From: Allacma fusca
Lineage: Eukaryota > Arthropoda > Collembola > Symphypleona > Sminthuridae
Direction of reading: 5' to 3'
NCBI GenBank assembly: GCA_947179485.1
Contig: OX359247.1
Location: 53,107,131-53,171,130, forward strand
DNA: 64,000 bases
In this document: one piece after another, positions 27,665-41,109 of the stretch
Position numbering within the stretch: position 1 is the first letter of the stretch
How the letters are laid out: every line of letters starts with the position of its first letter
Notes under the pieces: generated by a model
Database searches by the model: none
What the model was told of the DNA's origin: nothing
What the model saw: the letters and a program-made list of their open reading frames with translations, nothing else
Made by a program: the position numbers and the translations under genes

Positions 27665-30600
27665 AGCTTAAAGGCAGGAGAGGTGACGACTTACATGCAA
27701 ACTATTTCCCTGTTACCATAAGCACATGAATGTAAGAGGGATTCTCCTGATTATGTAACCCGAGGGTCGTGAGAAACGAAGCACATTGTAATAATACATG
27801 TGATCTAACTATAGACAGATACGTATCTACAGTTGCGGAGAAGGGCAAAAAGATCTCTTATATCGTTCCTTCCAATGCACTGTATATATATATCAATATT
27901 AACTCTATATTTACAATAATATGTACCTATCTATAATTTACTCCCTCCTTGTGTGTAGATATATTTAATTACATACACATAAATAAACTATAGCAATGCA
28001 AATAATTGACTTGTACTTTCAAATATTATTCCCCCTGATAATTCTCGCAGGAAAAATGCCCTCCGGTTCGTGCAACATACAAAGGTAGTTACATACTTAA
28101 AACTATCCTCAGACTCTATTAATTAGTCAGTGTGATATTGCGAAAAGAACGGCAAGTTTTTTTTTTTTTTTTAAATTACACCTTGAAATGTACAGCGGCA
28201 GGCCTTGTCTAGACCGTGACTAATGGATCGTTGTTTCCTGTTTAAGTATATACCCAATTAATTATTTAATTAATTATATGTAGCACCTACTGTGGAAACA
28301 AAAATAATTCAAATTTCCACCTATTTTATATTTGAATTAAGATAAGGAATCCAGCTAATAACAAGTGAACGAAATACAAGCATATTGGTCTGGGTTTTAT
28401 CACAGCTGGAGTATACATACATAATTATATGTACATATGTGTGTAGTAACATAGTGCATAGTTCACAACAGTAAGCAAACAAAAGGTGGTATATTGCAAT
28501 AATAATTGGTAATTAGAAGTATACAATTTCGTTTTAAAAATTTCATTTCAATAAATAACTACTTCCTCTTTACACCCAGTCATTTATTTAAATACTACAA
28601 AATTTTGAAATCCCCAGGATTTCCTTTGAGAAAGTTTGTAAGTTGTGAGTAATGTTTGCATCCGTCCATATGTCAAATTCCCAACTCAGTGGGAGCTGTA
28701 TTGGAGTTTAACAGATCTATAATTATATGCAATTACACACATATAATTATAATTAGGGACAATTGTGAATTAAATTCTGAAATTATTTTAATAGCCCGTC
28801 CGATCCTCTCACGATGAGGTCCGAGCCAACTTATGTAAATCCACAGGGATTAACTCAGAGGTGTAATTTACGTAATTATAAGCTAAAAATATATATCACT
28901 TGATCTAGGGAAGAGTAACGCCAGTGATTCGCAAGGTGAAGATGGAAGTACTAGTGGAAGAAGATCTCTATCTTTACAAGTATACACGCAGAAACAAGCA
29001 TACTAAAGAAGGAGGGGCAAGCAAAAAAATATTAAGATTAAATCCGACCACCTTGTCGTCCCATCTGCCTACTAATAAAACGAGAAGGAAATGTATCGGC
29101 TTGCCCGTCTGGGTCTGGACCTGACATATGTATGTACATATGTATCTATGTCATATCCGCATATAGTAGATATAGATACACGGACAATAGATTTAATGGA
29201 AATAAAATATTCTGCACATGCGAACTAAATAATTCCTTAATGAATGAATATTTCTCAATGAAATCCCCTCTGTATGTACATGATGAAATCTACTATATAT
29301 AATTACTTATATATAATTATATCTATCTATACATGCGGAGTCTTCTTTTATACATATATATATATATATGCTCTTCCATCCAATAGCTATAAGATTGATG
29401 AATGAAACTAATCTTGTTCCCATACGCCACATACCCATTGATAGTACAGACTATAGTAGAACATTTCTCGTAACATTATCCATTATGTAAGTAATCAATG
29501 GGATTGGAGCATACTACTCCTGAACCCACTCTCAGGAACTCCCTGAATTTGTACTCCATTCAATTGGGAAAAATGGGAAAGTTATTTGTAAAAAAATTAT
29601 TATTGGGAAAAAAGTTGAAAGTAGTTGGTGGAAATAACCGCCGTAATTTCATATATGACTAAAAGGTTGAGTAAAACTGTAAGGTAAGTAGTAAGTACAC
29701 AGACGCAAGATAAGACATAAACAGGAGGTTTCAAGTGTCTAGCACGTCTGTTAATTAAAACTGGTGTGGCTCCTCACATATCATCACTTCCTCCCAAAGG
29801 ATTTTTCACAGCAATAAAATTTTTATAGTGCCCATTCATACCTACATACATATGTACCTACACTATTGTAGATATCTATAGTAAGGACACCATAGAGTAA
29901 TCCATAAATTAGCTGCATGTCTCATATCCTTTCTCTCCTCCCAATCTTAGTCCATATAACGTATATAATAATTATACATTCATGTAATTCACCCATTTCA
30001 AGCATTTTCCACAAAGATTTTTACAAATTTGCCTCATTGACCCAGGTCAAGAATCCCGGTCACAATCTTTGGAAACGTGAAGGGACATCTAAATTTTTAG
30101 AAGATTTTAGACACACTACATTTGAAGCTCATTTCTAGGAAATGTCGTGCATTTTAAGGTTTATTAAATTAATTTGTAATCAGTTAATTTATGAGCTGGC
30201 CAAAGCTATCAGTGCTCTAGTCATGGTTACACTTGAGATTTACAAAAATAATCCCGAGTTGCAAACGAGGATTTGAAGTGTGCTTCAACTGTAGATTCAA
30301 AGACGGAATTCAAAAAAGTGCATTCAATTCAGAGCAAGCAGTTTTTTTTAATTGACCCCCAAACATCTATTGCTAGTGTTCAAACTGTGAGTGTCATACA
30401 TATGTAATTACCTGTAATATACATATCTATAATTACCTGTAATAGTTATAAGATCTATAAGAGCACTGAGTTACATCCAATATCTAAAACATGCCCTCAT
30501 ATATACATACATAGCTAGTGCATTATTTGTCGGTTAGATTTTCTCCAAGACCCAGAAAAACGCTAACAACTGAATTCAATTACGAAACGGAAGCAAGGTT

Positions 30601-30789
30601 CAAGATAAAAATTGTAATAAGCCATTCCTTCATTGCAAATATCTACAGACCCCACACAGTCAGCCAGTAATTGTCTGATGACTATTTCATTCGTCTATAG
30701 TCTATGGACAGGGACAGGGTGTTCCCATAAAGGATTTTGTCCCTCCCCCCATCTAGCCCAAATAAACAGCAACGATCAGACAAATATTC

Positions 30790-31130
30790 AATTCCACCAT
30801 AATTTAATAGCAAATCTTTTTCCAGTTTTTTCAAAATTTATTTCAACCCGCTAGTTACAAACCTCTGGCTACTACTGTCATGGAAGCGGAGCAAATTATT
30901 TCCCAAATACGTTTTGAGGCTTTTTAGTAGCAAATTTTATGAGCTTTCCAGGGAGCTGCCACAGAGGTCTCTGCATTGAGAATTGTGGGCATGACCCACA
31001 AAACCAGAGTGCAAGACAGAGGAAATTAGTCTTGAGGAGCAAAGATACGGGAAGGAGAGTCTCTGATCTTACAGATCTTTCATAGACGGTCCATCGTTCA
31101 TAAAATTATTTCGGAACGCTCTGCTTATAA
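30790..31130. repeat. dispersed repeat copy (family R1)
   Basis: The stretch contains aattccaccataatttaata, ttcaaaatttatttcaaccc, tgagctttccagggagctgc and attgagaattgtgggcatga in this order. The same ordered words, diverged, occur at 51150-51640. Parts occur at 48545-48960 and, in reverse, at 49085-49225 and 50130-50360, as well as in Pur-alpha intron 2. No terminal repeat could be set. Confidence 0.6.
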
Positions 31131-33215
31131 CAAATTCATGAAGATACAATACAGCCTAATAAGATCCTCATCCAGATAAACATTCTAATGCTATGACAGG
31201 ATATCCAAAGGATTACAATTTTTATAGGAAAATTTGACAGTAACCTTGGACTCATTTGAAGTAAAAATCAAATACGATTTTCACAAACAAGCTACACTAT
31301 TGGAAACCCCCTTGGAATCAAAACCTGTGTAGGAATCTAAACGTCTAATAAGGCTTGTATATGTTCCCTGTATTATCTGACGACAGAATGATGTATATAT
31401 CAAACTAACAATTCAGTTCCGCCTGTCTGATTGTGCGTAACCCGATAAAAGAAAATCGGTGGAAATCGATTCCCCGTTACGTTGGCCAGCCCTAAAAATT
31501 CGTACTTGGTCCGGAGAGCTTCACGTCCTGAGTCCCGAATAATATTCATGATCCTGTTCATTAAATATCAAATCCATTAAGTAATATTTAACATACAGGT
31601 AGAAGAGATACACATGTAACATCAACCTATGTAGAGAAAAACAGACCCTCCTTTCCCGAATATAATTTTATCAGTAATTTGTAAACGCTTATGCAGTTTT
31701 ACACTGTGACCAAAATCCAAAGCCTCGAAATCCTGCCCCACAAATAACATATATAAACAGAATCATGGTAACATATTACTAGTATACGTTAGCATTATTG
31801 ATCCAATCATTGGCCCCGCTTCCAATGACCTCTGACATTTAGGATTTTCGAATGAATGACCCTTGCTATAGAGAACTTTGAAAAATGTAAACAATTTTTC
31901 CTAAATTTGATCTTTATTGGCGGATCCTCTTTTACATAATTACATACATCCTAGCTCGCATTAAATGGTTTACATTTTGCATCCGAATGCCTTATATATG
32001 GGGCAGAGGAGCCCAAATCTTTCCTTACTCCCTGCACATAATTAAATTACAAGGTGTCTTAGATTCACGATAGATAGATACGTAACAAGATTATAGAAAA
32101 ACTCCGGAACAAAGCAGGGGACTCGCTAGTAATAATTGTATCTTGGGATTCATTTTGTACCAGGACCTCTCAGCCTAGAGGGAATTTTATCAGATTTTGA
32201 CTAACAATTTAAACTGTCACATTTGGGATAGACAAGAGAAATCAATAAGTTTAAATAATATTCCATGAGGGGAGGGGAGGGGAGGGGGGGGAGAGAGGCA
32301 TGAAACGAAGGACAGCTTACATACTTTTACAGAAAAAGCAAAGCGTCCTTGTTTCACAATTGGTTTCCCAATTCCATATGTAGATAATGTTCAGAGATAT
32401 CTACATAAGTATAGATACCTCCTTCCCTCTGTAAAGCATTCCCTACCTCTCCTCCTCTGTTCAATACTATTGGAAACTGAGCTTGGAGAATGAGCTTTTG
32501 TTCAAATGCTGACAGACTACACATATATATGTAGATATGTATGCATACTCCATGTATATGTGAAAAAGTAAATAGCGCTTTTAAAAATCGCACTCCTATT
32601 TAAAGTTTATTGAACTCTTGATAAATTGATCGTGAAGGCATTATCAAACAAGGAGTCTTATTTGTGCTTACAGAGCCCGCAGTTGCTCAAGTAGTCAGGA
32701 ATCAGGTATGAGTCCCCATCCCACAAAGGGGAGTACATACATATACATATGGACATGGTGGAAGGGAACAAAAACCAAACGGAAGAATAATTTCTTAAAT
32801 GTTTTCATACTACAATTTGCTACAAGCATATGTACATACGTACCAGTAGATATGTATGTCCTCACATTGAACACATCCCTCCTATTCAAATACAAGAACC
32901 AATCACTGAATATATGTAATCCTACCTGTCCCCACTTACATATACATAGATATACACTAGACTCACATTGAAATTAACCCAAATAGGCCGGTATTTAAGG
33001 GGTCTTAATATCTCCCCGTCTAAAATACATGGATTATGAAGGAAAAAGAATTTCTAGAAATCCCAACTATAGAATATAATCAACTCTACCAAAATACAAG
33101 GAGGGTATAATTTTCCTCTGTTGATTTCAATATTGTTCCCGCAACGGCAAGAGATCAGTTCGCATCGAGGATAATTTAAGTGCAAGAGCCAAAGGCAGTA
33201 ATATTCTGTGTAGAC

Positions 33216-33237
33216 GGAGAGAGAGAGAGAGAGAGAC

Positions 33238-33268
<31 letters not shown>

Positions 33269-33397
33269 GAAAAGTGCATTGTACTCTAATAATGCAATTG
33301 AGTGCTATTACTGCAAAGTTGTGTCTGGCTGCTGCACATGTACTAGACATTATATATTATCTTTCGTGTATATATAATTATATAGATATATATAATT

Positions 33398-33417
<20 letters not shown>
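33216..33417. repeat. (GA)n tract and, nearby, an (AT)n tract
   Basis: A GA run with acagacagaa in the middle occupies 33216-33271, and a TA/AT run occupies 33368-33417. About 95 bp of non-repetitive sequence lies between them. Confidence 0.9.
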
Positions 33418-33428
<11 letters not shown>

Positions 33429-36032
33429 TGTAGTATATACTCTACACATAGATGGTGAGAGATTTTCCAAAGGAGTATGTATTTAATAGGTTTGTATATA
33501 ACCTTAGGTAAGGGTACATAAGACTATATAATTATGCTCACAAGTATATAACTAACTGCACATGCACATCGCCACCAAATGGAAAATCCATGGGAGCTTT
33601 ACCAGTGTGTCTAGTTGTCTGGGTATCTACAGTACTCCAAATGCTTGTACATATCTATAGAAAAGCAAGTGCACAGAGAGTACAAACTACAGACAGACTA
33701 CAGACCCATACATAGATGTATACATATGTCCATACGTGCTAACATGCATATCAGCCCAACCGAACGGTTTCATACATGAACAAGTTGCAACTGTGGCCTT
33801 CATCCCAACTTCCTCTGTAATACATAAAATACCTATAGTATACTTTCATCTCCATACAATTCAAATTTAAAGCCAGAACAAAAAGTGTGTCTGGACTCTA
33901 TTCACTGTTGCATGTATGGATGCATGTGAAATACAACATCAGGACTGACTCTATACCATATCTTTTTTTTCTTAAAGTAAAATATAAAAACATTTTCCAG
34001 ACATACGATTTCCCTTCGTACAGACCTCACAGTATCCTCTCTCTCTCTCTCTCTCTCTCTCTTTTATACCAAGCATTTTCTTCAAGATTATGCAAGAGCC
34101 CAGGGCTGTACGCAACTAATTTCTACCTTTAGTTCTTACATGTGCACGTATAATTATCTATCTATATGGCAGACTCTTGTAATTATGCATCCCCATATCT
34201 ACTACACATTTGAACTACACCACTAGACACTGCAAAAGTATACCATTGCATTTATCTTTCCATGCCAGGGAACTTTTAACAGCTGATAAGTTCCTATTGG
34301 GAGGCTATGTAAATTATTACAACTACTGCAAGGGAAAAGTAAAGTGTGAGCACTGCCTGAGCCTGTGCTTTACCCTCTAATTATTCCACATGCAGTCATA
34401 TATAAGTATATATATTCCAATGTTAAAGCAATTATTTATGTACGTTTTCGCAGAGGTAGGTATATATGTATGTATATATAGAAGTAAGTCTCGTTCAATA
34501 CTTTGTTTAATACACACACTCATAAGCCCATGCACATTAAAACCTCGTCATGTTTCATTGCAAACAAATATAATTATGCACTTATATGTACATACATGTA
34601 CACACAGGGTGTTTCTCCATCTTCATCGTGCCCCCCCCCCTCAAGCTTATGTGTACGTAAAGTTGGCATGACCAAATTTCTATTATTTTATTTAAAAAAA
34701 TATTTTTACAGACTTGTCAAGTCTATCAGTATTGAAGTAGGTCAATCCGTAAGGTCACAGCGGTCAAAGCATAAGTGCTGAATTTGGACTTTGTCCTGCA
34801 AAAACGTTTACAAAGACTTTTACTGGCTTTAAAATTGACTGTCATAGAAGAGAATCGGGGGGTTTGGGAAGGCTACTTCCGAAAGATGATGCGGAGAGAT
34901 TGCGGAACACTGAAGATAATTCCTTTCGTAGGGGACAGTTTCCTAATTCGGGTGGAACATTTCGGGGGAAATGTATAACCAGCAAGTTAAAAAGTTCCAT
35001 ATTATCCTGCCTGTTCAAAACCTGTCATTATCCGTAAATTAAATCAAAGCGTATAATTATACCAAGTGCATACATAAAGCTCCCCCTATCCATAACCTAA
35101 AACGCCCGAACTCACACGAGAGGACGTCACCTGGAATTTAAAATAGTTCGAAACATTACAGTTTCTAAAATAGTCGTCAAAATAGTCCCCTACGACTGAG
35201 TGGTGTCACAACTACATATTAAAAGGGTAAGGGGCAATTTATATTTAATATCATTTCAGTTGCTCTGTATTTTTGAGAATTTTTTTGAAATCCAGTAAGC
35301 TCCGTGTCTACGTTAGCTCAGTTGAGCGTAGATAAATATAATTAATTATTATATATAGGTATATAGAATTGCTAACATAATGGTAATAATTGTAATTAAC
35401 CCTTGTACATTTACAGGGACATAAAAATCAGGACATCAACATAAAATCACTAGTCGAAGTGAGGAATTTAGATGAGATACAGTATACATACTACAGTCCC
35501 ATTGCATGCAGAGCCCCGATCAGATATACAGGGCAACAGGCAAAAGACTAGAGTATGGCTCACAGCCAGTGAAGGGTTGATGCAGTGAGAATCATCGGGA
35601 AGGGATTGAAAGTTGAATGCTGGGAAAACTACTCAATGGAAAATGTATTAACTGACGGGAAAGAAGAAATTACATCCATCCATAAAATGTTTTTATGAGA
35701 GATGTTACGAGGAAAATGCACGTGTAACGACTATGCACCTCTCCAACTACTACATACAGGTGCTTGTCCTCTTAGTATTTGAGCCACAGGAGGAGTTGGG
35801 CTATATTCCCAGGATATATGATGCTCTCTGATATATTTCCATATAAAGCAGAGAGAGAGAGAGAGAGAGAGAGAGCCTTACACTACTGTATATACTACTG
35901 TAAATTATATAAGTGGATAGAAAAAAAATGCAGTTTGGCATCTGTGCCATTATGACGATGACTGCTGTACCTCCATTGGAAGTGTACCAAAGTCCTGTGG
36001 AAGATTTGCACTTCACTTTACAAGCCAGAAAG

Positions 36033-36058
36033 GATGATGATGATGATGATGATGATGA
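36033..36058. repeat. (GAT)n trinucleotide tract
   Basis: A perfect gat repeat of about eight units. It gives the poly-His run seen on the opposite strand. Confidence 0.92.
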
Positions 36059-36942
36059 GTGAAGTAGTTGAAGTTGAGTATAAAAATATTCACTTCAAAA
36101 GCAATCGTTTTATAAGGGATCAGGACTCTGATAATTGCTACTGCTGGTTTCAGCCCCTGTTTATATAAATATACACTTCCATCACTGTGTGTGGATGAGG
36201 GTCCACACCACATCTGAGACGTTGCTAGATCCATATATGTACATAAGTACTGTCAACAGGATCCAACGTGCTTATCATTGTAGGTAAAGTCAGGGAGATG
36301 GTCTCACATAGAGATGAGGCTGCATCATTAATCTTCCCATGTTCTAACACAGTTATATACCTAGAGATAGTCCTTACATGCTTAATTTTATAGCCCCACT
36401 TCTTCTTCTGTAGGTATCCAGAGCCATATATAGATACATATAATTATTTAATCTATGTCTGTTTTCCTATGCTAAAAACTTCGGTTAATGTAGTTACATA
36501 CATAGTTCCTAGAGATACAAAACTATGGTGTACAGTCTAGATCCACTGTACGTGCAGGCATTACATTACATTCTACCCGTCTTTGAGTACTCCCAATACA
36601 ATCAGCATCAATGTGCATGTAGACGTAGAGCTTGAACAATCTACTCATATATGCCAGGGACACATGTAACTTGAAGTATGGTAATGCTGAGAAAGTGAGA
36701 GAGTACATCATCTCAGGAACACCGGGTTGTTGGCGAGCATGAAGGAAAGAGGTAAATGATAGTTCAATGTTATAAATATTTACTAACTCTCTATCTCCAC
36801 GAGAGCAAATTATATGACAGCTGTGGGTTCAGGATACCGTGTCAGTCCTCTCAAGTAGTATGCATATAAATGTATTATCAGGAAGGTAGACAAGTTCTTT
36901 CAAGTTTTATTAGAAGGATGCACAATACCAGTCTCCAAGATC

Positions 36943-36980
36943 GAGAGGAGAGGGAGAGGGAGAGAGAGAGAGAGAGAGAG
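36943..36980. repeat. (GA)n tract
   Basis: A GA run preceded by gagaggg repeats. Confidence 0.9.
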
Positions 36981-37739
36981 GTATTTAAAGTTTAAATGTC
37001 ATGCATACGAAAGGACTAAGACTGATGTTTTATCGACAGATACAGTGTAACAGACTTGAGTCAAGTTGGGTTAATCCGACAATTCCTGTAGTTTTGGGAT
37101 TCTATATATGTAGCATGTAGGTCCGTGGGATTGTCATACACACACACACATCCAAGAGATCATTTACGTCTTGTTAGTATGGCAGTACATGGATACAGTG
37201 CAGATAAGATGTCCCATTGACGTTGCATATGGAAATAAGTGCGAGTACTTCATACATACATTATTGTGAAACGAGAATTTTGCTAGCTCACTGGATTTTT
37301 CTCCATCCGATAAGACCCCAACCCCAAGAACGACGTTCTCGACGAACTCTTCCAATCCAACCGATAGAAGAGGAATTTGACAAAAGATATTTTTTGCACA
37401 GCATATGCAAGTAAGTGTGTAGATCATATACTATCATATAAGTAAACATGTATCGATCTATTCCAAAACTTCATGGACCTTTCTCAACACTTCAACACAT
37501 TAGTTCTTGTCGCTTTCAAACCCAGCCCCACATCGACTGTATTTTATTACAGAGGAGTTTATTTTGGAGCAATACAAGCCTTAAGTCACCAAGTTCTACA
37601 GCAATTAATTTCAGATGTTTTATTTCCTTGCCAACCTTTTCTTATTTGCTAGCAAGAAGTAAGCTCACTGTCCCTGTAGACATATGTATACGCATATGTA
37701 GCTTTTCCAATTTTTTCTAAAACTAGTAAATGAAAAATC

Positions 37740-39000
37740 GTGTCTTCACAACGATTTACCCCAACTCAAAATCGGGGGGGGGGGAACTTGGGAGAGCGCA
37801 GTATTATAACTTTTTCATTCAGGCATTGCAACTACAACGTGCACATTTATTAGTGCCTACGTTGTCCTTCTTTATAGTGATTATACATACATAGCCATCT
37901 CCGGCTATGTGCTTTCTTATTCTTTTTATTAAATACTGTAGGAGGAATATGGCAAGATGCCATTATTGGACTCCTTCACCCCGAACTTTTATGCCCGCGC
38001 TTTCTATCACATTTTCTAAATGAACAGTATCAAGGTTAAAGACCCCGCTACGCGGGTACCTGTTAAAGCTTACATGACATAATAGTCATAAAGAGCAACG
38101 AATCTTCTAATTCGAACGAGTGGGACGTTTCGGTGACATTTGCACATTTTACGCGCTATGGTGGATTTAAAGCAGGGAATAGAACTATTTCCTGTCATCG
38201 TAATTAACATATTTTTGTCAGCCATGTTGCTGGCTGCGCAGAGTGCTAGGAAGTAAAAATTTGATGATCTAGGAATAAATTTTAATTGAATGTTTAAATG
38301 TTAGTGGACAGCGCAGAAAAACATATGTTTAGCACGTAACATGATCACAAACAAAAAACCCGCTACGCAGGGTGTTTTGTCAAGTCAGTAAAATTTTAAG
38401 TAATTAAAGATTTCACAGAAAAGATGAGCTGGTGATCTGTGTCACTGCTTATGCGATTTTGTGACAAGTCTGTAAAAGAAACGCGCGAGGAATTTAAAAT
38501 TTTGCGGTTACCAGACATTGGTCCGCACAAGATCAAAGTTCCTGATTTGCGTCTCTCCAGGAAGGCTTGCATGCAATTCCTTCCTGATATATGCATTCAC
38601 ACATTTCTGAAATCTGCTAAATATGTGACAGCGACGTCTGATTACAAGTTGCAAAATTTGTCATTTATTGCACGTTCGTGATATTGCGTCAAACCAGTAA
38701 AGGCAGAGCGCGCAGAATGTAAAATGGACATTGACACACTGAGACAACCTCAACGAAACCGAAGTGAAGCTAAAAATAAGGGTATGATGATTTTCTCGGA
38801 TACTAATTACTGCACCGATACCAGTCAAAATGTAACTCATCCGAGCTTTATGAGGAATACCGCTGATAAATTTGAATGAATTCGATGCAGAAGTTATTGA
38901 GTTAAATTGTATCCATGGACGTCATTCGCATAATTAGGTCTCTGCGCTGCCTTAAAAACTAGGTCAACAATATCAATACCCATACTAATTGATCTGTACT
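37740..39000. other. block of unusual sequence with CCCGCTACGC words; no gene recognised
   Basis: The interval reads differently from the surrounding intron. It lacks TATGTA words and GA/CT microsatellites and has more CpG. It carries twice the word cccgctacgc (38044-38053 ccccgctacgcgggt, a perfect short palindrome; 38359-38372 cccgctacgcaggg). The 80-codon plus-strand frame at 38439-38681 (starting MSLLMRFCDKSVKETREEFK) has a protein-like amino-acid mix but matches no family I recognise. It may be an old inserted element. Confidence 0.4.
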
Positions 39001-39472
39001 TACTCACATATCTTCAAGATAACATGTACGAGCTTTCTGATTACAGAAACCAGAGAAAGTCCTGAGCTCAGTTCAATAGAATATGATTCCAGTTGTTGTC
39101 TTATACTCCTGATCAATTGTTTTCAACACCGCATCGGGGAGATGAAATTCCCAAGCATTCTTTATAGGACATATATTATCAATTGTCACACATGATTGAG
39201 CTTTATGAAGATACATGGAATAGAGGAGAAAAGTTGAGACAAATATTTCTAAAACAATATTACATAATAACTTGATTCTTACTTGTAGGTTGTAAATACC
39301 TACTACATAAAATGTTTCACATTCTAAAGGTTAACATTTTACACGACGATTGAGGAAGTATTTTGAAGTCCGAAATGAGGAATGAACTTTGACACACCTT
39401 AAGCTTAAGCGTGCTTGCCCCTTGCTACAGTACACAATAGATGAAATAGTAAATGACTTAAAGGGAACTAAC

Positions 39473-39524
39473 CTGATCGTCGGTTTCCAGACGGTTGGTC
39501 ATCGCCACTGTCCAAATCCGACAT
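39473..39524 (-). CDS. Pura: Pur-alpha, coding exon 1 (start codon)
   Basis: This is the first coding exon of a transcriptional activator Pur-alpha, a single-stranded DNA/RNA-binding protein. The minus-strand ATG (39522-39524) opens 17 codons, MSDLDSGDDQPSGNRRS, then one extra base before a GTTAGT donor (39472 downward). The acidic Ser/Asp/Gly-rich start is of the kind expected ahead of the first PUR repeat. The exon ends in phase 1, and exon 2 at 4434 begins with the two bases GT, so the join gives an intact Gly codon and the in-frame run [14 protein letters not shown]. The exon is too short to stand out as an open frame. Its assignment rests on phase, splice signals and the fit to the N terminus. 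A 5' UTR intron may end just upstream of the ATG (AG in ataattag). The join is inferred and has no transcript support here. Confidence 0.8.
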
Positions 39525-40947
39525 GATTCTTGTCTAATTATGAAAACTTAGGTGTGAAGTTGGTCAAGAAGAGACTTGCAGCTTGACTGTTGATGGCAGA
39601 ACAATAGAGCTGCTGGGTAGTAGGTTGTTAAGTAATTAAATATTTGTTTTTCCTACTAATTTAAAGTGTTCTAAAACTAATGAATGAATTAATTGAAAGT
39701 AATGAATCACAGAATATTCTTGTCACTTTTAATGATTTTATAGCTAACTTTTGGTAAATTATCTATAGACACTTTTGTTTATCATTTGAATCTCTTCTTG
39801 GAGACGTATCGTGGTGTCAATATGGTTAACTTTGGTAACACAATTGATTTTAGATGGTTTTTACCATTTTGTGATAATAATCATAGTACACATTTGAGAA
39901 GGATAAGACTTTGGATAAGGTGTTCGCTTCTCAACGGTATCAATATTTAAGATTAAATTATCTATCAGATATGGTATCTACACCAATGTATACATCAATG
40001 GGCTTTGACCAAACCAAGTGTGATTAGTAGTAACGAATTCACCGCTATCGAAGTAGTTTGTAGGTACACAAAGAAGCACAATATTTCGGTCGCGGTTATT
40101 TTTGTCAGATAGTATCTTCTTCCTTAAAAATAACCTTCACATGGTTAAAGAAAGTTGGATATTTGAAAGACTTGACTACAGAGTACTTTAGACAGAGTCT
40201 ATGTCACACATGCACGTCCCACAATTTACATCTGATGAGAATGATTCGGTAACCCACGAGATTCCTTCTCATTCCTTGAGTTTCAGGTTGTTCTGGTTGT
40301 CTCTCCTTGTTTGATTTACAAGATGATGATGATGCGTCAAATGTATGATGGCTTTGGTAACATTGATTTCTTTCCTGGAAATCCTTATTTGTTCCTATGA
40401 TGGTGCTCTCCCGAGGTTCCAATGCTCAGGATGTTATTGTTGACAAGTAATTTTTACAGATGTACAGTTGGCAGGACCAGGACAGACGTGACGTTTGGAC
40501 GTAGAACCAGAACGGAGCTATCACACCACCGTACCGTAATAGCAGAAATCCTTAATACAAGAGTACCAGCCCGCAATCACACTTCTGTAGATAAAGGAGA
40601 CACAAAAAGAGGCAAATGACCTTTCCGAACAATTCCTCGTAAATTTTAACTATATTTCTACCCATCCAGCCCAGTCTCATTCCATTCAATTCTACTTTTT
40701 GATATTTTAAATCAACTTGTCACCCGCTACATCAACATAGACCCAAATGTCCTATTTGCTCTGGTGCAATTAATTACTTATTGAACATCCTCCGTCAAAC
40801 GGAATAAACGAGTCTACTAAAAACAAACAAAATAAATAATACAGCAGTAATACAAAAACCCACAGTATCCCAATTACTCATGTCAAACCTAAAAAAACTA
40901 AGTCAGGTCAACTCGGCCCAAGACATTGAGCTCCAGAGGTCACTCAC

Positions 40948-41060
40948 CCTGACTTCGCTTAAACACTCCGTTCCGTTCACGTAGACGTCTCTCGACTGCC
41001 TCTCTCTCTCTCCAAACTCCACATATACACCTCAGGGATCCCGTATTCCTCGTCTCTATA
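40948..41060 (-). promoter_or_regulatory. candidate Pur-alpha 5' UTR exon
   Basis: On the minus strand a purine-rich segment (gagagagagaggcagtcgag, then aacggagtgtttaagcgaag) ends in a strong donor, AGG|GTGAGTG, with GT at 40946-40947. It lies about 1.4 kb upstream of the Pur-alpha ATG. A plausible acceptor (ataattAG) lies 10 bp upstream of that ATG. This would be a non-coding first exon. The upstream limit is a guess. The support is only the splice consensus and the position. Confidence 0.3.
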
Positions 41061-41109
41061 GCACAATTTGTCCTCAAGATCTGCCCAGAGAAATCAAAAT
41101 GTCCCAAAT

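Larger units (their letters stand above)
4435..39472 (-). other. Pura: Pur-alpha intron 1, about 35 kb
   Basis: This interval separates the start exon from exon 2. It begins with GTTAGT (minus strand, 39472 downward) and ends with ctatAG at 4435. It has no large open frame of recognisable protein. It is filled with AT-rich unique-looking DNA, scattered TATGTA/TACATA words, more than twenty GA/CT, CA/TG and trinucleotide microsatellites, a CRE-containing MITE (18061-18481), a hAT-like element (27145-27664) and copies of dispersed repeats. Apart from the sub-features listed separately I see no supported genes in it. Long first introns of this kind often hold enhancers, but no specific element can be proven from sequence alone. 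Confidence 0.75.

Noticed and set aside
37217..37427. Possible plus-strand exon (RPQPQERRSRRTLPIQPIEE) before a GTAAGT-like site at about 37412
   Set aside because: Protein-like in look, but without a convincing acceptor, neighbour exon or known family, and open on both strands.
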